This document shows, one piece after another, positions 1 through 8,162 of a stretch of DNA of 64,000 nucleotides (its first letter is position 1; every line of letters begins with the position of its first letter). Origin of the DNA: DATMBF01 sp035559595 (lineage in GTDB: Bacteria; Bacteroidota; Ignavibacteria; UBA10030); the NCBI GenBank assembly GCA_035559595.1, contig DATMBF010000028.1:156918-220917 (forward strand). Reading direction: 5' to 3'. The notes beneath the pieces were generated by a model that saw only the letters and a program-made list of their open reading frames with translations, made no database searches and had not been told where the DNA came from. Made by a program: the position numbers and the translations under genes.

Positions 1-1668
1 TGAAGTGAGCTCCTCTTTTTGAGCCTGCGGCATGGATTTCTTCACAGCCCAGATCGCAAAAACAAATGGGAGCTTCTGCCATTGGTACCACTCCGTGGCA
101 AGGTCATAGGTAAGCTCAAAACCCGCGATCCCATGCTTCTTCGCCCGCAACGCTTCATCACCAATCAAAAGAACAGCATCAAATTCACGGAGATCGTTGA
201 CGCCCGAGTGCATTCTTACAAATTCAGCTTTCACACCATGTTTCTTCTCCAGAAGGACCTTGAGCAGCTTCACCGAGGTTGCCGTGTCGTCGGTAATCCC
301 AATCCGCTTCCCTTCGAGATCCCTCCAACCGTGGTTCGAAAACAAGAGGACACTTTGAACCTGATCCCGCGTGGCGATGCAATACCCTAGCGGCTCCAGC
401 TTGTCCTCCTGCGCAAAGAAATCCACGAGAGAGAACAACCCCGCATCAATCTGATCGTTTGCTGAAAGGACACCCATACGTCGAGGTGTAATTGGAAGAA
501 TTCTAAACTGCCGTTTCTCCAGCCGATGATAGAACGGCACAGAGTTCAAATACGGTATTTTCCCGACCACATTGTTTGTGTGAAGATTGAGGGGATTGTA
601 ATAGACATCCCGCTCAACCGGAATCTTCCCCGCATCGTTGATGATCTTGACGATCTGATCTTTTGCCAGCTTCATCGGACTGATGGCGCCCGCGTCGTGT
701 GCGATTTTCTCGCCTCCTACCGTGCCATCCATATCGTCGGCCCCGAAATTCAGCGCAACGGAAGCGACCTCCTCCGTCAACATCACCCAATAAGCTTTGA
801 TGTGCGGAAAGTTGTCCAACATCAGCCTCGAAACGGCGATCATCTTGAGATCGTCTATTGCCGAAGTGAACTGGCCAGAGGGTTTAATCCCCGTATCCCC
901 CGGCTGAAACGCTAACGGAATAAAGGTAAGGAATCCGCCAGTTTCATCCTGTGCTTCACGTAACCTGAGCATGTGGATCACACGCTCTTCGATCGTTTCG
1001 ATATGCCCATAGAGAATTGTGCTATTCGATGGGATTCCGAGCTTGTGAGCCGTTTTATGAATCTCAAACCAGCTCTTTGCACCGATCTTCTGATTGAACA
1101 ACAATCGCCTCACCCGCTCCGAAAACACCTCAGCCCCACCACCGGGCATTGTCCTCAACCCCGCTTCCTTGAGCTGCAACAACACATCCTCAATTGGCAT
1201 CTTGAACTTTTTATGAAAGAAATCGATTTCGACGGCTGTAAATGCCTTGATGTCCGTGTTCGGGAAGTTCCGCTTGATCTGGCGCAGCATTTCGAGATAA
1301 TACTCCCATTCCCAATCCGGATGCAGTCCACCGGTAATGTGCACTTCATGGATTTCCGGCGTGAGTTTGTGGAGAATCTCGTGGATGGTCATTTCGTACG
1401 CATCAGGTCTTCCTGCCTTCGTCGCAAAATCACAGAACTTGCAGGAGAGAACACAGATGTTCGTCGGTTCAATTTTCTGATTCAAGACAAAATAGACTGC
1501 GTCGCCGCTTTTGCTTCGTTGGACCCAATGAGCCATCTTGCCGAGACTCATGATGTCCGGCGATTGGAACATCGTTAGCCCGTCCTCTTTCGAAAGACGC
1601 TCACCCTTCAAGATCTTCTCCCAGATCGGGACAAGCTTTTTGTCACGAAAATGCATTGAGGTGCTCAT
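1..1668 (-). CDS. mqnE-mqnA: Fused aminofutalosine synthase (MqnE) and chorismate dehydratase (MqnA), C-terminus outside window
   Basis: One uninterrupted frame runs from ATG at 1668 to the left window edge (556 codons). Residues 1 to about 360 are MqnE: radical-SAM cysteines C72, C76, C79 (CxxxCxxC), then the MqnE-specific HITGGLHPD, KAFTAVEIDFF, GGGAEVF and YGHIETIEERV segments. From about residue 365 the chain continues into an MqnA periplasmic-binding-like fold, beginning GKIPYLNSVPF and containing ANDQIDAGLFSLVDFF; about 190 of the usual 270-285 MqnA residues are visible. MqnA dehydrates chorismate to 3-enolpyruvyl-benzoate and MqnE joins that product to SAM to form aminofutalosine, so the fusion joins consecutive steps of the futalosine menaquinone pathway. 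I read the codons across the junction (positions 420-660) and saw no stop. It begins 1 nt after the UbiD-like gene stop, last of the visible mqn cluster. Confidence 0.9.
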   Translation of the reverse strand, partial: MSTSMHFRDKKLVPIWEKILKGERLSKEDGLTMFQSPDIMSLGKMAHWVQRSKSGDAVYFVLNQKIEPTNICVLSCKFCDFATKAGRPDAYEMTIHEILHKLTPEIHEVHITGGLHPDWEWEYYLEMLRQIKRNFPNTDIKAFTAVEIDFFHKKFKMPIEDVLLQLKEAGLRTMPGGGAEVFSERVRRLLFNQKIGAKSWFEIHKTAHKLGIPSNSTILYGHIETIEERVIHMLRLREAQDETGGFLTFIPLAFQPGDTGIKPSGQFTSAIDDLKMIAVSRLMLDNFPHIKAYWVMLTEEVASVALNFGADDMDGTVGGEKIAHDAGAISPMKLAKDQIVKIINDAGKIPVERDVYYNPLNLHTNNVVGKIPYLNSVPFYHRLEKRQFRILPITPRRMGVLSANDQIDAGLFSLVDFFAQEDKLEPLGYCIATRDQVQSVLLFSNHGWRDLEGKRIGITDDTATSVKLLKVLLEKKHGVKAEFVRMHSGVNDLREFDAVLLIGDEALRAKKHGIAGFELTYDLATEWYQWQKLPFVFAIWAVKKSMPQAQKEELTS

Positions 1669-1669
1669 T

Positions 1670-3445
1670 CTATTGCCAGTATTGATTCCAACGACTTTCC
1701 ACGCGTTTGCGAACTTTTGGATCCATTACCAACGGTCGAGGATATCCTTTCTTCCATGTCGCATCGATTCCCAACGTCCCTGTGTAAATGGGGGAGATTC
1801 CGATAAGTTTTTGCTCAGAGAAAACCACATCTCGCTCGCAATCGAATCTTGTAAAAATTCCCCAAATCGAATTCTCTCTGTCCCGTATATCCACATCCTC
1901 GCTGACCAACGCAAGAAGCGGAACATCACGTAAGATTCCCCTCTTCAACAGGCGCTCGAGTAATGGCCTCCCTGCACGATCCGTCTTAACAATCGCCAGA
2001 CAATCTTCAACGAACACAGAGTCAAGCACCCCTCGTTCGATGTTCCGAAGATTCTCGACGATGTTCCTCGCTCTCAACAGCTCCGCTCTCTTCCGTCGAC
2101 GCTCTCGTTGCTTCCTCGTCGCGTCGAGAATCATCTTGCTGCCAAGCTCCATGACGTAGCTTGTGAAATCAAGCGTATCGAGTGGGACTTTCGGAATCAG
2201 GACGAAATCAAAATGAGGATCAAAGTTATCCCGAATCTCCCGCAACACTGCATTCCAGTTCCGAACATCAACATCCGCAGAAACCAGAACAAGGCACTTT
2301 GTGAGAGAGAGCTGACCGGTTCCGAGCAAACCCAAAGCGGCCTTCATTGCTTCTTTCCGATAGCGCTCCTCCACCGACACGACAAGCAGATTGTGAAATC
2401 CTGCTTCATAGTACGCCCAAACCGAACGTACCTCCTTGTGAATCAGCCGAGCAAGTGGACCCAGAATCAACTGTGTCGCATCCCCGAGATACTTGTCTTC
2501 CATTGGCGGGATGCCCACAACAGTAGCGGGATAGATCGGCTCTTTCCGATGTGTCACCCTCCTCAGCTGAAAAACCGGAAAAGGCGCCGCATGGGAGTAG
2601 TGGCCAAAATGATCACCGAACGGGCCTTCTTTCCGCCTTACCCTCTGCGGAACAAATCCCTCCAGCACAAACTCTGCGTTGGCAGGCACAGGGATCGAAA
2701 TCGTCTTACTCATCGTCATCGGGATCGGCTTCCCACGCAAGAACGACGCGAATTGCACTTCGTCAATTCCTTCTGGCAGAGCAGCAACCGTCGCTATGAG
2801 TAATGCAGGATCTGTGCCAAGGGCAACTGCCACCGGGAGATCCTGATGCATCTGTTCAGCCCGATGATAATGAAATCCGCCCCCTTTTTGGATCTGCCAG
2901 TGCATCCCCGTTGTCTTTCCGTCATAAACCTGGAGCCGATAGATCCCCACGTTGCGCTTTCCGTCAACCGGATCGTACGTGAAAACCTGACCGAGCGTTA
3001 TGAATCTCCCGCCATCCTTCGGCCAGCACTTTTGGATCGGCAGTTGATCGAGGTTTGGTTCTTCAGTAATCTCTTGAGCCACCCCGCTCCGGACTCGCTT
3101 TGGCCTCGCTGCGAGAAATCGTCTTATCAAACCTTGATTCTTCCACAACATCCCAGCACTGGGCGGGACCACACGCTCAGCAAAGCCGATGAGCTCCTCA
3201 CCGATTTGCTCCGGGTGCCGTCCGAGGGCAAGTTCAATTCGACGGTCAGACCCAAACAGGTTAATCGCAAGAGGATATCGCGACCCCTTGACACGCTCAA
3301 AGAGCATCGCCGGTCTTTGCTCTTTGAGTGCCCGCGTGGCAATCTCGGTAACTTCAAGCTGGGGATCGACTTCGAGCCGAATTCTCTTGAGCTCGCCGAG
3401 AGATTCGAGATATTGAACAAATTCACCCAGCGCAGGAAAATTCAT
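1670..3445 (-). CDS. mqnL: UbiD-family prenylated-FMN decarboxylase, probable menaquinone decarboxylase MqnL
   Basis: 591-residue UbiD-family protein. Landmarks are GMHWQIQKGGGFHYH in the N-terminal half, GPFGDHFGHYSHAAPFPVF in the middle and GIPPMEDKYLGDATQ, all usual in UbiD decarboxylases that use prenylated FMN. Length is in the family range (about 480-610). UbiD proteins act on many aromatic acids; here the flanking mqnE-mqnA, ubiX-like and ubiA-like genes point to decarboxylation of the prenylated dihydroxynaphthoate intermediate of the futalosine pathway. That substrate is inferred from context and not read from the sequence. ATG start 24 bases after the UbiX-like stop; stop 1 base before mqnE-mqnA, so the cluster is almost certainly one transcript. 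Confidence 0.88.
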   Translation of the reverse strand: MNFPALGEFVQYLESLGELKRIRLEVDPQLEVTEIATRALKEQRPAMLFERVKGSRYPLAINLFGSDRRIELALGRHPEQIGEELIGFAERVVPPSAGMLWKNQGLIRRFLAARPKRVRSGVAQEITEEPNLDQLPIQKCWPKDGGRFITLGQVFTYDPVDGKRNVGIYRLQVYDGKTTGMHWQIQKGGGFHYHRAEQMHQDLPVAVALGTDPALLIATVAALPEGIDEVQFASFLRGKPIPMTMSKTISIPVPANAEFVLEGFVPQRVRRKEGPFGDHFGHYSHAAPFPVFQLRRVTHRKEPIYPATVVGIPPMEDKYLGDATQLILGPLARLIHKEVRSVWAYYEAGFHNLLVVSVEERYRKEAMKAALGLLGTGQLSLTKCLVLVSADVDVRNWNAVLREIRDNFDPHFDFVLIPKVPLDTLDFTSYVMELGSKMILDATRKQRERRRKRAELLRARNIVENLRNIERGVLDSVFVEDCLAIVKTDRAGRPLLERLLKRGILRDVPLLALVSEDVDIRDRENSIWGIFTRFDCERDVVFSEQKLIGISPIYTGTLGIDATWKKGYPRPLVMDPKVRKRVESRWNQYWQ

Positions 3446-3469
3446 TCACACCTGCCGATAAACTGCTGT

Positions 3470-4021
3470 CTATTCAAGTTCTTCTGCCCTCCAGCCTTTC
3501 GATTCCCTTTCACCAATCACTCCCAAAACTTTATCGACAAATCCCCGGACAAACTCGTCAACGCTTTTTGGGACAAAGTAGAGCGGCGGGCAAATCGGCA
3601 TAATGATCACACCGTCGCGCGACAATCTCGCGCATTGCTCCAATGTCACAGTCGAAAGAGGGGTCTCTCGAATGCAGAGCACGAGCTTGAACCTTTCCTT
3701 CAGGGCCACCTGAGCAGTTCGCGTGATCAGCGTCTCGCCAATCCCCGATGCGATCTTCCCCAGTGTTGACGTGGAACAGGGAAGAATGACAAAGGCATCG
3801 AAACGATTCGAGCCGGAGGCGAGCGGAGCCGTCAGGTCATCGTCCGAGAATTCCCGCTTGACAAATGATTGGAGATCTCTCGTGGTAATCCCAAGCTCAT
3901 CTTTCAGAAGAACTTTCCCCCATTTGCTCACAATCAGAAATTTCTCTGCCCGACAGCGTTGCAAGAACTCTTTCGCGTACACCGCTCCCGAGGAACCGGT
4001 TATCCCGACAATTACTCTCAC
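3470..4021 (-). CDS. mqnM: UbiX-family flavin prenyltransferase (MqnM-like)
   Basis: 183 residues, typical UbiX length. N-terminus RVIVGITGSSGAVYA is the flavin/phosphate loop; ILPCSTSTLGKIASG and the C-terminal MPICPPLYF segment are the other conserved blocks. UbiX attaches a dimethylallyl unit to FMN and so supplies the prenyl-FMN cofactor of the adjacent UbiD-like enzyme. The start is GTG at 4021, and GTGA overlaps the stop of the UbiA-like gene, indicating translational coupling. Pairing with the UbiD and UbiA genes supports a role in menaquinone maturation, though one UbiX can serve any UbiD in the cell. Confidence 0.9.
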   Translation of the reverse strand: MRVIVGITGSSGAVYAKEFLQRCRAEKFLIVSKWGKVLLKDELGITTRDLQSFVKREFSDDDLTAPLASGSNRFDAFVILPCSTSTLGKIASGIGETLITRTAQVALKERFKLVLCIRETPLSTVTLEQCARLSRDGVIIMPICPPLYFVPKSVDEFVRGFVDKVLGVIGERESKGWRAEELE

Positions 4022-4860
4022 GGGAAATACGCTCCAGCCACTACCATTCCGAGGACGACAAATCCCAACACAGCGTTAATTTTGAAAAATGCCAGTTCAA
4101 CGTTGTCAACCCTTTGGTGCTCGAGATAAAGAAGGTAGCCAGAAGCAAGGAGAAAGGGGAGCGCTGCCACGGCACGAATGAACAACCAGAACAACAAAAC
4201 CAACACGGTAAAGGCGAGAACATGAAGGATTCCGGAAATCCGAATGGCCTTCTCCCGCCCATATTTCGACGTGAATGAATAGAGATTGTTTTCGCGGTCG
4301 AACATCTCGTCAAGCGTCGAATAGATAATATCAAACCCCGCAACCCACAGCATCGTGAAAATCGACAGCAGAAGTCCAGGCAGGATTCCCTCCAGAGATT
4401 GCTGGACGGCAAACCAACCGCCAAGTGGAGCCATTGCCAACCCCAGACCAACACCAAAATGTGCAAGCGCTGTAAAGCGCTTCATGTAAGGATACAAGGT
4501 GAAGATCGCCAAAGGCAAGGGGGAGAGAAGCAGGCAAAATGTCGAAATCAGAGCTGCCGAGCCAAGGTACAGCAAGAGACCAAGAGCCAGAACAGCCATC
4601 GCCTCCCGAAGCGACATTTTCCCGCTGGGGAGTTCGCGGACAGCCGTGCGAGGATTGCGCTTGTCAATCTCGCGATCGATGATTCTGTTCAGTGAAAGAG
4701 CAACCGTTCGTGCACCCGTCGCAGCTGTCAGTACGAGCAACAGCAACAGTGGCTCGGGCGGAATCTTGGCGGCGAGAAACACCCCGCTATAAATGAGCGG
4801 AAGCGAAAAGAGAGTATGTTCGAATTTAACAAAGTTGAAGAACTTCGAAAGTTGAACCAA
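4018..4860 (-). CDS. mqnP: UbiA-family prenyltransferase, probable MqnP
   Basis: Polytopic membrane prenyltransferase with the two Asp-rich motifs of the UbiA family: NRIIDREIDKRNPRT and DIIYSTLDEMFDREN. About eight hydrophobic segments follow. In this cluster it would prenylate the 1,4-dihydroxy-6-naphthoate product of the futalosine pathway at the membrane. The frame can be extended to GTG at 4938, but that places 26 atypical residues ahead of the family start and overlaps a strong promoter at 4902-4930. I therefore choose TTG at 4860, which has AAGGA 5-9 bases upstream and gives 280 residues starting MVQLSKFFNFVKFEHTLF, a normal UbiA N-terminus. Confidence 0.85.
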   Translation of the reverse strand: MVQLSKFFNFVKFEHTLFSLPLIYSGVFLAAKIPPEPLLLLLVLTAATGARTVALSLNRIIDREIDKRNPRTAVRELPSGKMSLREAMAVLALGLLLYLGSAALISTFCLLLSPLPLAIFTLYPYMKRFTALAHFGVGLGLAMAPLGGWFAVQQSLEGILPGLLLSIFTMLWVAGFDIIYSTLDEMFDRENNLYSFTSKYGREKAIRISGILHVLAFTVLVLLFWLFIRAVAALPFLLASGYLLYLEHQRVDNVELAFFKINAVLGFVVLGMVVAGAYFP

Positions 4861-4901
4861 CAGATTCCTTGCGCGTTTGTCAATGTCGTGTAATTTTTTC
4901 A

Positions 4902-4930
4902 AATATAGCCGAAAAATTGAAGGGAAGCAA
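4902..4930 (-). promoter_or_regulatory. Promoter of the mqnP-M-L-E/A unit
   Basis: Reading on the minus strand: TTGCTT, 17 bases, TATATT. The predicted start of transcription near 4895 gives a 35-nt leader to the TTG codon at 4860. It lies immediately after metG, so the menaquinone genes can be transcribed independently of the upstream metG unit. The -10 is followed by TG, so it also resembles the Bacteroidota TANNTTTG form. Confidence 0.6.
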
Positions 4931-4950
4931 GGCGACACGCTGACCTGTTG

Positions 4951-7020
4951 TTATTTCACGACAGTTCCACTGGGTACGTCGTCAAGAACAGTAACAATAG
5001 AAAGTCGATTGGAGTCGTTTGCGGCAAGAAGCATTCCCTGGGATTCCTCACCTCTGATTCGTGCCGGCTGGAGATTTGCGACGACAACGATTGATTTCCC
5101 AACAAGCTGTTCCGGCCGATAGTGTTGAGCAATACCGGCGACAATCTGTCGCGTTTCAGACCCGATTTCGACACGAAGTTTTAGCAACTTGTCTGATTTC
5201 GGCACGTTTTCTGCCGCGACAACTTTTGCTACGCGGAGATCAATTTTCCTGAAATCCTCAATCGTTATCGTCGCGTTATTGTGTGGTAGTGATTGCTCCG
5301 CGGTCAAAGCCGAAAGTCCGAGTTCGTTCATCATGTGTTGGATTTCCTTGTCTTCGATTTTCTTCACAAGAAGCGATGAGGTTCCGAGAGAGTGTCCCTC
5401 CGCCAGTACAAGCTCGGCGGCGCTTTCCCATCGAGTTGAAGCAAGCGGCTCGCCGTGATTAAGCATCGACCAGATGTCCTGAGCGATGGAGGGAGTCACA
5501 GGCTGAAAAAGGATAGCAAGCGATCGAACGACCTGCAAGCAAATGTTCAACGTGGTTGCGCACTGCTCTGGATTATCCTTAACGGTTTTCCAGGGCTCGC
5601 TGTCATTGAAGTACTTGTTTGCGGCTCGCGCTAAGTTCATGGTTTCCACCACTCCATCACGGAACCGATAGCGTTCGAAGTACTCCGCAATCGCCGATGG
5701 GGCTGATTGTATCCGATCAATCATTTCCTTGTCGAGCTGCGTAAGCTTTGAGCGCTTCGGAACCTTGTTCTGAAAGTTCTTTTGAACGAATGCCATCGTG
5801 CGATTGACGAAGTTGCCGAGGATATCCGCGAGCTCGCTATTCGTTCGTGCCTGGAAATCTTTCAGATAGAAATCGGAATCCCTCGACTCGGGCAGATTAA
5901 GCGCCAGAGCATATCTCAACGTGTCAGCCGGAAAGAACCGTAGAAAGTCCTGCAGATCGATACCCCATCCGCGGCTCTTAGAGAACTTCTGCCCCTCGAA
6001 GTTCAGGAATTCATTCGCGGGTACATTTTCGGGAAGGATGTACGTGCTCTTTCCCCCATCATTCCACGCCATGAGCATGGCAGGAAGCACGATGCAGTGG
6101 AATACCACATTATCTTTGCCGATAAAGGCCACGTACTTTGTCTCCTCGTTCTGCCAATAGTTGCGCCACGCATCCGGTCTTCTTTGGTTCAATGCCCACT
6201 CCTTGGTCGATGAGATGTAACCAAGGACGGCATCAAACCAGACATAAACCACTTTCTTTTCGTACCCTTTGATGGGAACTTGCACTCCCCAACTGAGGTC
6301 TCTCGTCACTGCACGATCCTGCAAGCCCTCTTTGAACCAGCTTTCGCAGTACCGCAGTACATTCTCTTTCCATCCGTCTCGTTTCGACCGCTCAGCAATG
6401 TAGGCCTCGAGCCGCTTCTGAAAATCTCCAAGCGGAAAATAGAAATGAGTTGTGCTCCTGACAACCGGTGCCGAACCGCAGATCTTACACTTTGGATCAA
6501 TCAGCTCGAGCTGGTTCAGCCAGGTTCCGCAGTTCTCGCATTGATCCCCCCGCGCCTGAAGATACTTGCAGTTTGGACAAGTCCCTTCGACATAACGGTC
6601 GGCAAGAAACATCGCATCCTTCTCACAGTAGAGCTGCTGTTCCTCCCGTTCTTTCAACACCCCCCGCCGATGGAATTCAACAAAGAACTCCTTTGTCGTT
6701 TCGTGGTGAAGGGGCAATGATGTCCTCGAGTAGTTGTCGAAACTCATCCCAAACTTCTCAAACGCTTCCTTATTTAACGGATGATAGCGGTCAACTACGC
6801 TTTGCGGCGTAATTCCCTCCTTCTCCGCAGTCACGGTAATCGCAACGCCATGCTCATCCGACCCGCAAATGAAGAGAATGTCCCGTTTCTTCGCCCGTTG
6901 GTAGCGCACATAGATATCCGCCGGCAGGTACGCTCCTGCAAGGTGTCCTAAGTGAATAAGGCCGTTCGCGTACGGCAAAGCCGCAGTAACCAGAAAGCGC
7001 TTGAATGATGAATTACTCAT
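4951..7020 (-). CDS. metG: Methionyl-tRNA synthetase
   Basis: 689-residue class I synthetase charging tRNA-Met. Seen in order: the HIGH motif as HLGH at residues 23-26, a zinc knuckle with CPNC, CENC and CKIC pairs around residues 148-180, the KMSKS loop as KFSKS near residue 345, an all-alpha anticodon-binding domain, and a C-terminal EMAP/Trbp111-like tRNA-binding domain (about 585-689, with IDLRVAKVV and ESQGMLLAA). Length matches bacterial MetRS with the appended dimerising domain. ATG at 7020 overlaps the holB stop as ATGA, indicating coupling. Confidence 0.97.
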   Translation of the reverse strand: MSNSSFKRFLVTAALPYANGLIHLGHLAGAYLPADIYVRYQRAKKRDILFICGSDEHGVAITVTAEKEGITPQSVVDRYHPLNKEAFEKFGMSFDNYSRTSLPLHHETTKEFFVEFHRRGVLKEREEQQLYCEKDAMFLADRYVEGTCPNCKYLQARGDQCENCGTWLNQLELIDPKCKICGSAPVVRSTTHFYFPLGDFQKRLEAYIAERSKRDGWKENVLRYCESWFKEGLQDRAVTRDLSWGVQVPIKGYEKKVVYVWFDAVLGYISSTKEWALNQRRPDAWRNYWQNEETKYVAFIGKDNVVFHCIVLPAMLMAWNDGGKSTYILPENVPANEFLNFEGQKFSKSRGWGIDLQDFLRFFPADTLRYALALNLPESRDSDFYLKDFQARTNSELADILGNFVNRTMAFVQKNFQNKVPKRSKLTQLDKEMIDRIQSAPSAIAEYFERYRFRDGVVETMNLARAANKYFNDSEPWKTVKDNPEQCATTLNICLQVVRSLAILFQPVTPSIAQDIWSMLNHGEPLASTRWESAAELVLAEGHSLGTSSLLVKKIEDKEIQHMMNELGLSALTAEQSLPHNNATITIEDFRKIDLRVAKVVAAENVPKSDKLLKLRVEIGSETRQIVAGIAQHYRPEQLVGKSIVVVANLQPARIRGEESQGMLLAANDSNRLSIVTVLDDVPSGTVVK

Positions 7021-8156
7021 GAATAGGAAAAGAGGCTGTCTGCGTAGGAGTGCGTGTGCAGCTCGATCGCAAGAGTGGTAAAGACAAGTGAAAGGTAGAC
7101 ATTTTTGTCAACAAGAGCAATGCTGCGTTCGACCGAGTCGATGCAACGAACGAGATTGGCATTCGGAAACTTACTGACGAAACTTTCGAGGTCTTTCAGA
7201 AGATCCTGATTTTGTACGCTCGACATTCCTCTCTCCCGCAAGATCAGTGCATCCCGAAACCACACTTGGAGAAGTTTGAGCCAGCGAATTGACGCATCGC
7301 GGTCCATCGTCCGCGAAATCTCCTCCACCGCATTCAAGAGCGGAATTCGCTGCGATCCCAGCGCATACTGGACGAACATCACCACAGACTGACGTTCTTG
7401 AAGAATATCGACCGACAAAAGGTCTCGCGCCCTGGCATAACTTCCCTCGGCCAACTTGGCGACAAGAGCCGCCTGATTCCGTTCTGCACCATCACGTTCT
7501 ACGAGACTCTTGGCGATTTCTTCCTCTCGGAGGGGCCCACACTGAATTGACTGACAACGTGAAACAATGGTCGGCGGCAATTGGTCTTTCTGCGCGGAAG
7601 TAAGAACAAGGAGAGTATTCGGCGGCGGTTCTTCAAGGGTTTTTAATAACGAGTTCGCCGCTTCAACATTCATCTGGTCAGCATTTGAAATGATGAAGAT
7701 CTTCTTCCCTTGTTCCACGCTCGTTAGCGAGGAGCTCCGTCGGATCTGGCGAACGCTATTGACCTTAATGAATGTTGCTTTGGGAATGCTGATCCGATGA
7801 TACGGATCCGCTGCCTTCTGACGCAATTGTTCCTGAAGGATTCCTAACTGGTCCTCCGCGAATCCTGCAATAGGGTCATCGCCGGACTTCTCGTTCTTCC
7901 CAACCGGCAGAGCACAAATAAAGACCACATTCGGATGTTGTAATGTGTTGACACGCCGGCAACTACTGCATTGCTCACATGCATCATCAGCCCCTTGCTG
8001 ACAAACGAGTACTTTGGCAAACTCGATTGCCAGCGCATCTTTGCCGATCCCTTCCGGGCCGTGAAAGAGGTATGCGTGAGCCACCTGCCCCCTCTGAATC
8101 GCTCTTCGCAAGAGCGACTTCGCCCGTTCTTGTCCTATGACGCGATTCCAGCCCAT
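7017..8156 (-). CDS. holB: DNA polymerase III subunit delta prime
   Basis: 379-residue clamp-loader AAA+ protein. It has HGPEGIGK at the P-loop position followed by Asp instead of Ser/Thr, a zinc module with four Cys (CQQG...CEQCSSCRR), and sensor-type SLLKTLEEPP and SRCQSIQC segments. The altered P-loop and lack of a long C-terminal tau region favour delta prime over DnaX, because delta prime does not hydrolyse ATP. It would act as the stator of the sliding-clamp loader at the replication fork. It lies 6 bases after the Omp85 gene and is coupled to metG by ATGA. Confidence 0.88.
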   Translation of the reverse strand: MGWNRVIGQERAKSLLRRAIQRGQVAHAYLFHGPEGIGKDALAIEFAKVLVCQQGADDACEQCSSCRRVNTLQHPNVVFICALPVGKNEKSGDDPIAGFAEDQLGILQEQLRQKAADPYHRISIPKATFIKVNSVRQIRRSSSLTSVEQGKKIFIISNADQMNVEAANSLLKTLEEPPPNTLLVLTSAQKDQLPPTIVSRCQSIQCGPLREEEIAKSLVERDGAERNQAALVAKLAEGSYARARDLLSVDILQERQSVVMFVQYALGSQRIPLLNAVEEISRTMDRDASIRWLKLLQVWFRDALILRERGMSSVQNQDLLKDLESFVSKFPNANLVRCIDSVERSIALVDKNVYLSLVFTTLAIELHTHSYADSLFSYS

Positions 8157-8162
8157 ATGATG

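Noticed and set aside
973..1578. Long plus-strand frames opposite mqnE-mqnA, ubiD and other minus-strand genes
   Set aside because: They lack protein-family features and lie opposite clear conserved genes, so they are antisense shadows.
4861..4938. 26-residue N-terminal extension of the UbiA-like protein from GTG 4938
   Set aside because: It would be translated across the promoter hexamers, and the UbiA family start is near the TTG at 4860.
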